From the NCBI GenBank assembly GCA_963729325.1, contig CAVSNS010000047.1, positions 1 through 64,000 on the forward strand: DNA of 64,000 nucleotides. Reading direction: 5' to 3'. The notes under the pieces were generated by a model. The model worked only from the letters and a program-made list of their open reading frames with translations, was not told the origin of the DNA and made no database searches. Numbering within the stretch: position 1 is the first letter of the stretch; the number at the start of each line of letters is the position of its first letter. Of this stretch, positions 57,571-64,000 are shown one piece after another. Made by a program: the position numbers and the translations under genes. Source of the stretch: JABCYV01 sp963729325 (GTDB lineage: Bacteria > Acidobacteriota > Terriglobia > Terriglobales > Acidobacteriaceae).

Positions 57571-58089
57571 ATGCGCAAGCTTATCGGGTTCGCTTTGATG
57601 TTCGGAATGTTTTCGTTGGCCGCGTTCGCGCAGGAGAATGCGCCGAAAGCGGAATTCTTCGGTGGCTATCAGTACACCCGCTTCGACGGTGGCCTGAACG
57701 CAAACGGCTGGGACACAGCCCTCACCGGAAACCTTAACCGTTGGTTTGGCGTGACCGGTGACTTCAGCGGCGCCTACAAGACCCAAAATGGCGTAAGTTT
57801 CAATAACTACACTTACACCTTCGGGCCGGTGGTCTCCCTGCGTCAAAATCGGACCTTTACTCCGTTCGCGCACTTCCTGGCGGGCGGCTTCCACAGCTCT
57901 GCATCATTTGCTGGCGCTTCGGGATCTGGCAACGGATTTGCCATGATGTTCGGAGGCGGCGTCGACGTGACCGCGACCCGGCATATCGGCATTCGCGCTC
58001 TCCAGTTTGACTGGCTCTCGCTGCATGCCAACGGAAACAGCGATAACAACAACATGCGGATCTCCACCGGACTTCTGATCCGCTACTAA
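57571..58089 (+). CDS. Outer-membrane beta-barrel protein
   Basis: A 172-residue protein with a clear signal peptide (LIGFALMFGMFSLAAFAQ), followed by alternating strands such as 'KAEFFGGYQYTRFDGG', 'WFGVTGDFSGAYKT' and 'IGIRALQFDWLSLH', ending in an aromatic residue after a strand (STGLLIRY), as OmpA/OprF-type 8-strand barrels do. The start has GGAGGAGCG before it. It has its own terminator. Function is unknown. Confidence 0.88.
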   Translation: MRKLIGFALMFGMFSLAAFAQENAPKAEFFGGYQYTRFDGGLNANGWDTALTGNLNRWFGVTGDFSGAYKTQNGVSFNNYTYTFGPVVSLRQNRTFTPFAHFLAGGFHSSASFAGASGSGNGFAMMFGGGVDVTATRHIGIRALQFDWLSLHANGNSDNNNMRISTGLLIRY

Positions 58090-58112
58090 GGACTTAGAAG
58101 TTGGCAACTCCC

Positions 58113-58144
58113 AGGGCGGCCGAGAGGTCGCCCTTATTTTTTCT
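58113..58144 (+). terminator. Rho-independent terminator of the beta-barrel gene
   Basis: The stem AGGGCG / CGCCCT around a 10-nt loop is followed by TATTTTTTCT, 24 bp after the stop codon. Confidence 0.85.
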
Positions 58145-58231
58145 CTTGCGGCATTCCAGCCAAGAATGGACGTTTACACTCATGACCGGATTGTTGATGT
58201 AATTGATTCCATGACAATGTCGGCTCCCAGC

Positions 58232-58275
58232 CCCGAGTAAAGTTGGTGGTGCTGATACCAACCAACAGGCTCGGG
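58232..58275 (+). ncRNA. Structured leader of IS110 element 1 (candidate bridge-RNA segment)
   Basis: Outer arms CCCGAG (58232) and CTCGGG (58270) enclose inner arms GTTGGT (58242) and ACCAAC (58257) with a 9-nt loop. Before the group II intron came in, this structure lay 16 nt upstream of the IS110 recombinase start. IS110-group elements encode their bridge RNA in this leader. That it is part of one is inferred from position and pairing only. Confidence 0.5.
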
Positions 58276-58318
58276 AGAGTCGGAGTAGGAATCATGGTTG
58301 CCCATAACCCCCTCCACG

Positions 58319-58351
58319 GATCCGGACAAGCGGGATTGCCGCATCCGGCTC
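58319..58351 (-). ncRNA. Domain V of group II intron 2
   Basis: On the minus strand GAGCCGGATGCGG-CAA-TCCCGC…TCCGGATC folds as a domain V hairpin with the AGC triad. It follows the reverse transcriptase by about 160 nt and precedes the domain VI-like stem at the intron's 3' end. Confidence 0.8.
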
Positions 58352-58507
58352 TTACCTTAGGTGATAATGCCCATGCGGCGCAGGGGATACGGATGACAAG
58401 TGCGGGCGGGGGGCAAACCAGCGGTCAATCATGCGCCGCATCCGATCCCAAAGCACGCGGGCGTTCTGGCTACGCCGCAAGAGAGTGCGGTGCCAGAGCC
58501 GACCTAC

Positions 58508-59833
58508 TTAAAACCGAAACGTGTACAGCGCCGCGCGGTTGGTAGGCACTCCGTAATAACGAATGTGCCCACCCACGACCGACCGCAGCCACTGGCCCAC
58601 TTCCGGGATGGGGTCATGCATGCGTCGTTTGAGTTCGGCCTTCACCTCGCTCAACTTCGCTTGCAGCCGTTTGCGAATCGTCTGCCGCAGGACCGTGAAG
58701 CGTCCGTTCCCCCTCTTCTTCCCACAGATGTGGGTGAAGCCGAGGAAGTTGAACGTCTCCGGTTTCCCTTCTCCGCGCTTGTTCCGGTTTTCAGCCGCGA
58801 ACAGTCCGAACTCCAGCGGCCGCGTTTTCTCAGGGGCAGCTCCAAGCTGAACTTTCGCATTCTCTCGATCAGTTCCGCCCAGAACCGTACGGCATCCGAC
58901 TTCACCTCGAAGCCCACCACGATATCGTCAGCAAACCTCACGATGATCATGTCACCGCAGCCTTGTTTCCGACGCCACGCTTGGGCCCACAGGTCGAACA
59001 CAAAATGGAGATAGACGTTAGCCAGCAACGGCGAGGCACTGCCGCCCTGGGCTTCCTTCTTCCCCCGTGTCTCCCCCCATCCTCCAACACGCCGGTGTTC
59101 GGCCATTTCTGGATGAGCCGCACGACACGTCGGTCCGCAACCCGATGCTCGACAAACTTCACCAGCCATTCGTGCGAAATCGCGTCGAAAAAGCTGCGGA
59201 TGTCTACATCGAGCACCCAGTTCACGTTCTTCGTCAGCAGTCCGGTGTAGAGCGCATCCAGCGCGTTGTGCTGGCTTCGACCCGGCCGGAATCCGTACGA
59301 GAAACCCAGAAAGTCGGCTTCGTAGATAGCGTTCAGCACTTCGACGGTCGCGCGCTGGACGATTTTGTCTTCCAATGCGGGAACTCCGAGCGGTCTTTTC
59401 CGCCCGTCGCTCTTGTCGATGTACACCCTACGCACCGGCTTCGCTCGATACGCTCCTCGCTTCAGCCTATGGGAGAGATCTTGGAGAATCTCCTCCAGAG
59501 TCTCGCCGTAGTGCCGCCACGTCTCACCATCCACACCGGGCGCGGCTTCCTTCTAAAATCGAAGTAGGCCGAGCGCAGCGTTTCCAGGCTGTAGATGTGG
59601 TGAAGAAGCGCCGTGAACCGCGTCTCCTTATCCTTACTTTGCTGCTTGACGTACCCGCTCCGGCGCACTGGGCGTGTCCGGTCCGGCTCGGTGTCCGGGA
59701 CACGTTTTGCTGTTGCAGGTTCCCTTTGGTCAGACCTCTTCCCTCCATCCCCTCCGCCGCCAGTTGCCCCCAGCTTTGTTCGAGAGTTCGCAGGTACTAC
59801 GGGTATGTCCGACTTCCCGTGTTCGTTCATCAT
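58508..59833 (-). pseudogene. Group II intron reverse transcriptase, three frameshifts
   Basis: The N-terminal frame ends with 'SLETLRSAYFDF'. The next frame holds 'SDGRKRPLGVPALEDKIVQR', 'FSYGFRPGRSQHNALDAL' and 'WVLDVDIRSFFDAISHEWL'. The third holds 'SASPLLANVYLHFVFDLW' and the catalytic 'IIVRFADDIVVGFE' (FADD). The last, found by reading the minus strand, gives 'RPLEFGLFAAENRNKRGEG', 'FNFLGFTHICGKKRGNG' and the end 'GHIRYYGVPTNRAALYTFRF', with TAA at 58508. It belongs to a different lineage from the intact enzyme at 33376. As it stands it cannot make a working protein. Confidence 0.85.
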
Positions 59834-60207
59834 CGGCGTGCGTCCTTAGACTTCCCGATGCGTCCCCAGGCAAGTTCCCCCTGGGGTGAACGCGGGATCT
59901 CCCGGTTGCGCTGAAGGTGCTTCGGTACGTGCTCGGGGTCTGTGACCGCGCGGATCCCGGGAGCACCTCGCGATATCGGTCCCCTCGGGTGGAGCCTTCC
60001 GCTTCTCCTTACAGCGTCGGCATCCCGGAGTGAGTTCCTTACGCGGCTGTATACCCGGCCCGTACGTTCCCCTGTCAATGCTTCGTCGCCGCCCTCGCGG
60101 GCGGCTCCGCATGACTCGGGGCCGTTGTGGTTCGCTAGTCCTTCAACGTATGAAACTTTCATTCACAACACCTCGCCGGTTTTGACCGGCGCACAAGGAG
60201 CCGAACG

Positions 60208-61272
60208 ATGATCATTATAGGAGTAGATTTCCACCCCGAGTTTCAGCGAATAGCTTGGGTCGATAAGGACACAGGAGAGTTCCAGGAAAAGCGGCTGGCG
60301 CATGGCGAAGAGGCGGAGAAGTTTTACCGCACTCTGGCGGCCGGGGGCCAGAAAGTGCGTGTGGGCATGGAAGCCAGCGGGCATGCGCGCTGGTTTGAAC
60401 GACTGTTGGCCGAGTTGCAGATTGAGTTGCGGATCGGCGACGCAGCCGAGATCCGCACCAAGCGCGTACGCAAGCAGAAGACGGATCGCCAGGATGCGCG
60501 ACTGATCTTGCAGTTGCTGCTGGAGGATCGATTTCCGCAGATCTGGGTGGAGTTGGGAGAACCGGGATCTGCGGCAACTGCTGTGGCACCGGCATCGCAT
60601 GGTGCAGGCGCGCCCGCGGATCATGAACCAGTTGCAAGCGGTAGCGCTGAACGAAGGACTGCGCTGCCAGAAGCGGTTATGGCGGGCACGCGGACGCGAG
60701 CAGCTGGAATCGTTTCGCCTGGCACCGTGGGCCAGCCGGCGCCGGCGCGATCTGCTGGAGTTGCTGGATCGACTGAACCCGATGATCGTGGAATTGACCC
60801 AGGCGATCGAGCAGGAAGTGGAGAAGTGTCCCGAAGCGCGGCGACTGATGACGTATCCCGGTGTGGGTCCGCTTACCGCACTGGCCTTCGTACTGATCCT
60901 CGGAGACGCCGAGCGCTTTCAGTGCGGAAAGCAGGTGGCCAGCTATCTCGGACTGGTGCCGCTGGAAGACTCCAGCGGCAATCGCCGCAGACTGGGACAC
61001 ATTACCAAGCAAGGCAGTTCCATGCTGCGCTTTCTGCTGGTAGAAGCCGCGCAGGTAACCGCGCGCAGCCTGCCCCAGTGGCGCAGCAAATACCTTCACT
61101 TGATGATGCGACGAGGACGGAAAACCGCCAAAGTCGCGATGGCGCGAAGACTGGCGGTGCACCTGTACTGATGGTGCGTCAGGGATTGGACTATCAGCAG
61201 TGGATCAAATTCGGTTCGCAGGGTCGAAAACTCTCCTTTCATACGGTGTTGACCAAGGGTTCGACTCGATAG
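60208..61272 (+). pseudogene. IS110-family transposase (DEDD recombinase), two frameshifts
   Basis: Starts at ATG 60208 with AAGGAG 8 bp before. The RuvC-like part shows Asp in 'IIIGVDFHPEFQRIAW', Glu in 'VRVGMEASGHARW' and Asp in 'KTDRQDARLILQL'. Near 60560 the frame moves to 'SWENRDLRQLLWHRHRM' and the Tnp_20 domain 'YPGVGPLTALAFVLILGD' and 'ITKQGSSMLRFLLVEAAQ' (Ser). At 61171 a missing G turns TAC-TGG into TAC-TGA; the first frame then resumes as 'MVRQGLDYQQWIKFGSQ'. The remaining codons to 61272 derive from the neighbouring element. Two offsetting shifts make it inactive as read. Confidence 0.88.
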
Positions 61273-62510
61273 CCTAGGTTACGGAGTTCGCGGATCATTC
61301 TATTAGTGCGGTGTCGTCTTGTCTTTGCATTCACCGAGGGACCTCGCTCTTCGTAACGCACACCGCGATGGAGAATGATCCAGATGAGGCGGCAAAGCCG
61401 ATGGGCAATGGCCCCGATGGTCTGATTGTGTCCCAGGCGCGATACCAATCGGCGATAGACAATCTCGAAAATGGTTCCTTTCGACTTGGCCGCGGCGTTG
61501 GCAGCTTGATTCAGAATGCGCCGCATGTGGCGGTTGCCCTTCGGGGAGCGGTGACTCTTGGATACTTCCGCACTTTCTTCCTCCCCAGGGCATGCTCCAA
61601 CCCATGACGAGAGCTGCTTGGCTGAAGGAAATGTCGCTGCCCCAGCACCTACCTCGGCAATGATCTGTTGCGCTGAATCCACGCCGAGGCCGGGTATCTC
61701 CGCCAAATGGACGACCGCATCGTGGTGCCGGCTGAGCATACTGGCCAACTCTTGGTCGAGTTTGCTGATCTGCTGATCGATGAACTGCAACTCCTCCAGG
61801 AACATCTTCAGCAGCCGGCGGTAGATAGGCTTTAGTTCTGTGCAGGCGCCGAGCGCATCACACAACTGTGCTTGCGTGGCACGCAAATTCTTATCCGCCA
61901 TCGCTGCCAGAGCTACTGGGTTCGTCTCCCCCTCAGCCAGCGCCTTCAGCATGCGGCGTGCACTGGCACCCAGAAGATCCGAGACCAAGCTGGACAGTTT
62001 AATGTGGCACTCTTCCAACAAGCCCTCCAGTTGGTTCTGCAGGCGCACGTGATTGCGTGTGAGCTGGTACTTCCGCCGTGTGACCGTTCGCCATAGCCGC
62101 TGTTCGGTATCGGGCACAAAGCTCAGAACCAGTTCATCTGCGACGAGTCGCTTCACCAGACGTTCGGCATCGGGGAAATCCTTCTTGCGTCCGCGTCGCC
62201 CGCGATTCGATTGGGCTTGCGCCAGATGTAATGTTCCCGACATCGGGCCTGCGCCTTCCCGCTTATGGCAGATTGGTTTCCAGTACCGTTCTAGCGCCCC
62301 CCAGACCGGTTTCCAATATTGTGCGGTTGATTCCATCACGACTTCCTCAACCTGCTGCGCCATTAGCCACTCCGCAAGGAATCGCAGATGCTCTGGGCTG
62401 CTGCTGTAACGCACTCGTTCAAACTGGTACTCGTCATCAACTTCCACGTCGCTAACCACCACGGCCAACATCTTCTTATGGACGTCAATTCCCGCTATCC
62501 TGTAAGACAT
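61239..62510 (-). CDS. IS110-family transposase, element 2 (intact)
   Basis: A 423-residue DEDD recombinase. The catalytic acids appear in 'IAGIDVHKKMLAVVVSD', 'VVMESTAQYWKPV' and 'KKDFPDAERLVKRL'; the C-terminal part has 'IPGLGVDSAQQIIAEVG' and 'HRSPKGNRHMRRILNQAA' (Ser). The start has AGGAGG 8 bp upstream. It is only distantly similar to element 1 and convergent with it. The frame is complete and the element may be active. Confidence 0.93.
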   Translation of the reverse strand: MSYRIAGIDVHKKMLAVVVSDVEVDDEYQFERVRYSSSPEHLRFLAEWLMAQQVEEVVMESTAQYWKPVWGALERYWKPICHKREGAGPMSGTLHLAQAQSNRGRRGRKKDFPDAERLVKRLVADELVLSFVPDTEQRLWRTVTRRKYQLTRNHVRLQNQLEGLLEECHIKLSSLVSDLLGASARRMLKALAEGETNPVALAAMADKNLRATQAQLCDALGACTELKPIYRRLLKMFLEELQFIDQQISKLDQELASMLSRHHDAVVHLAEIPGLGVDSAQQIIAEVGAGAATFPSAKQLSSWVGACPGEEESAEVSKSHRSPKGNRHMRRILNQAANAAAKSKGTIFEIVYRRLVSRLGHNQTIGAIAHRLCRLIWIILHRGVRYEERGPSVNAKTRRHRTNRMIRELRNLGYRVEPLVNTV

Positions 62511-62527
62511 AAAGGTTTCCTCCTGGC

Positions 62528-62585
62528 GGGAGCGGAGAGCGTGCTGCGAATTCCTTAACCAGGGTCACAGGCTATCGCCGCTCCC
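62528..62585 (-). ncRNA. Structured leader of IS110 element 2 (candidate bridge-RNA segment)
   Basis: On the minus strand GGGAGCGG and CCGCTCCC (perfect 8-bp arms, 58 nt in all) enclose a loop of about 42 nt just upstream of the AGGAGG site of the recombinase. The place is right for an IS110-group bridge RNA. Loop specificities were not worked out. Confidence 0.45.
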
Positions 62586-62639
62586 ACAGAGGGGAACAGA
62601 CAACGCCCAATTATTTGCTCAACCACGCACGCTCCGGAT

Positions 62640-63134
62640 CAGACACGCGGACAGCCTCAACTTCTCCAGTGCGAACTCAATCTCGCCGCTCCGAGCCTGT
62701 CCTATTCTGCATTTACTCGAACTAATTTTCATGAGATTTAGCGGGCCGCAGGCCCAAACTGACACGCGGGACAGCTCGGACATCGCCATGGTGTGCACTA
62801 GAACACCGAGTAATTGATTGGGCGTCCCGCTCCTCTTTCAGAAAGAGGAGTTCGAAGTAGTAATCATGATCGCTGTTGCGACCGAAGAGATGCATGGGTC
62901 GGACTGAGTTCCTGACCTGAACGGATTACGAGCGAGCCGTGGTTGGAAAAGGCAAACCGTCAACGAGAGCGAAATGGCGCTCTTCTCCGAGTGCTCGCTG
63001 AACTGTGCGCGAAAAGTGCTTGACACCGCCGACATTGTCAGAGACGCGATGTTACGTCAATAACTCTTCTGAGATACATCAACCTCACGGCTTTCATTGA
63101 CTTGCGCGTTCCACAGACGTAAGATTTGGCGCCA
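62640..63134. other. Intergenic stretch between IS110 element 2 and the kinase
   Basis: About 500 bp without a credible gene. It must include the left end of IS110 element 2 and the kinase promoter. A GAGGAG/CTCCTC short inverted repeat occurs near 62830-62850 (CTCCTCTTTC-AGAAAGAGGAG). Short open frames here look spurious. Confidence 0.4.
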
Positions 63135-64000
63135 GTGATCGACCAAACCATCTCGCACTACCGCATCGTTGAGAAGCTTGGCGGTGGCGGGATGGGCGTG
63201 GTGTACAAGGCCGAAGACACACGCCTACACCGTTTCGTCGCCCTGAAGTTTCTTCCCGATGAGGTCGCCCGCGATCCGCAGGCTCTCAGCCGTTTCCAGC
63301 GGGAGGCTCAGGCTGCTTCCGCCCTGAACCATCCCAATATCTGCACCATTCACGATATCGGTGAGGAAGACGGCAAAGCCTACATCGTGATGGAGTTCCT
63401 CGAAGGCGCCACCCTAAAACACGTTATTAGCAGCCGTCCGGTAGAACTGGAGAATCTGCTTTCCCTAAGCATCGAGATCGCTGATGCACTCGACGCGGCG
63501 CACACCCGCGGTATTGTCCACCGCGACATCAAGCCTGCCAATATTTTCGTGACCGACCGCGGGCACGCCAAGATCCTCGACTTCGGTCTCGCCAAGGTCG
63601 CGCTCTCCTCCTCGCGTCCCGGCGATCATGCTGGAATGGCGACGCAGGCTACGGCGATGAGCGATGAGCACCTTACCAGCCCAGGTTCCACTCTGGGCAC
63701 CGTTGCCTACATGTCTCCGGAACAGGCCAAGGGCAAGGAACTTGACGCCCGCACCGACCTATTCTCCTTTGGCGTCGTGCTGTACGAAATGGCCACCGGG
63801 ATGTTGCCATTTCGTGGCGATACCTCAGCCCTGATCTTCAAGGCGATTTTGGATGGCACTCCCACTTCTCCGATCCGGATCAATCCCGATCTGCCACCTA
63901 AGCTGGAAGACATCATTAACAAAGCACTCGAAAAGGATCGCAACCTGCGTTACCAGGTTGCAGCGGAGATGCGCGCCGATCTCCAGCGTCTGAAGCGTGA
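63135..64000 (+). CDS. Ser/Thr protein kinase, 5' part (runs off the window)
   Basis: An open frame from GTG 63135 continues past the right edge (288 codons seen). It is a Hanks-type kinase with all key parts: P loop 'KLGGGGMGVVYKAED', Lys in 'FVALKFLP', 'HPNICTIHDIG', catalytic loop 'GIVHRDIKPANIFV', DFG in 'AKILDFGLAKVAL', 'GTVAYMSPEQAKG' and 'RTDLFSFGVVLYEMATG'. It phosphorylates proteins on Ser/Thr. The C-terminal sensor or effector part lies outside. It resembles, but is clearly different from, the kinase at 52857-55824. Confidence 0.93.
   Translation, partial: MIDQTISHYRIVEKLGGGGMGVVYKAEDTRLHRFVALKFLPDEVARDPQALSRFQREAQAASALNHPNICTIHDIGEEDGKAYIVMEFLEGATLKHVISSRPVELENLLSLSIEIADALDAAHTRGIVHRDIKPANIFVTDRGHAKILDFGLAKVALSSSRPGDHAGMATQATAMSDEHLTSPGSTLGTVAYMSPEQAKGKELDARTDLFSFGVVLYEMATGMLPFRGDTSALIFKAILDGTPTSPIRINPDLPPKLEDIINKALEKDRNLRYQVAAEMRADLQRLKR

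Larger units (their letters stand above)
58279..60194 (-). mobile_element. Group II intron 2 inserted in the IS110 leader
   Basis: On the minus strand the element starts at 60194 with GTGCGCC, the usual group II 5' end, and ends at 58279 with CCTACTCCGAC (AY end) after domain VI-like GGGTTATGGGCAACC. It is about 1.9 kb and encodes a broken reverse transcriptase. Removing it joins …CTCGGGAGA to AAGGAGCCGAACGATG, the ribosome-binding site and start of the IS110 recombinase. It is antisense to the IS110 gene. Confidence 0.85.
58145..61215 (+). mobile_element. IS110-family element 1, split by a group II intron
   Basis: The element comprises a structured leader (before 58279), the intron, and the recombinase gene from 60208. 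Its right part seems cut by the convergent second IS110 element, since the last 20 residues of its frame coincide with that element's end. Exact ends are not visible, as IS110 elements lack terminal inverted repeats and target duplications. Confidence 0.55.

Overview
The window reads as a chromosomal segment of an Acidobacteriota bacterium, probably class Terriglobia (Koribacter/Sulfotelmatobacter-like). This is inferred from gene content: eukaryote-like Ser/Thr kinases fused to other domains, a FecR-domain protein with a Trp/Gly/Tyr-rich middle, exported kumamolisin-type (S53) protease, HEAT-repeat proteins, DCC and TRIC families, GC-rich coding and dispersed intergenic repeats of the TCATCCTGAGCG/GGATCTCGC kind. 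No rRNA or species marker is present, so the assignment is an inference.

Layout. 1-6.5 kb: exported HEAT-repeat protein, GTP-type PEP carboxykinase, a radical SAM protein and a YeaQ/GlsB-like membrane protein. 6.6-9.5 kb: two almost identical ISNCY-type insertion sequences in direct tandem, 15 bp apart. 9.5-20 kb: PPOX/F420-type flavoprotein, P-loop kinase-like protein, FecR protein, frameshifted isochorismatase, tRNA-Gln(CTG), PAP2 phosphatase, class III aminotransferase, TauE/DUF1634 transporter pair, broken HisC-like aminotransferase. 20-31 kb: acetyltransferase-like protein, DCC protein, amidohydrolase, acetyl-CoA synthetase, badly decayed TRIC channel, GalE, a group II amino acid decarboxylase and LysS. 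31-35 kb: an S53 protease gene interrupted by an antisense group II intron that carries an intact reverse transcriptase. 35.7-48.2 kb: one long co-directional energy cluster, nuoA-(PH-like)-(small membrane protein)-nuoC-D-H-J-K-L-M-N-atpZ-atpI-atpB-atpE, closed by a strong terminator. 48-57 kb: HEAT-PilZ protein, CHAD-HD protein, kinase-SUMF1-hydrolase fusion, M48 protease. 57.5-64 kb: beta-barrel protein, then an IS110 element whose leader is split by a second, decayed group II intron, a convergent second IS110 element, and the start of another Ser/Thr kinase that runs off the window.

The most interesting features are: (1) the nuo cluster lacks exactly the subunits that bind Fe-S clusters (B, E, F, G, I), while all membrane subunits plus C and D are there and are joined to the Fo part (a and c subunits) of ATP synthase; (2) a group II intron has landed between a structured leader, a candidate IS110 bridge-RNA region, and the Shine-Dalgarno site of an IS110 recombinase; (3) the ATP synthase c subunit has a cleavable-looking leader and a partly Na+-type ligand set.

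A caution for every reader: at least twenty frameshifts are visible, including in nuoL, nuoM, nuoN and atpI. Either the underlying assembly has frequent indel errors or parts of this region are decaying. Many 'pseudogene' calls here depend on that question.
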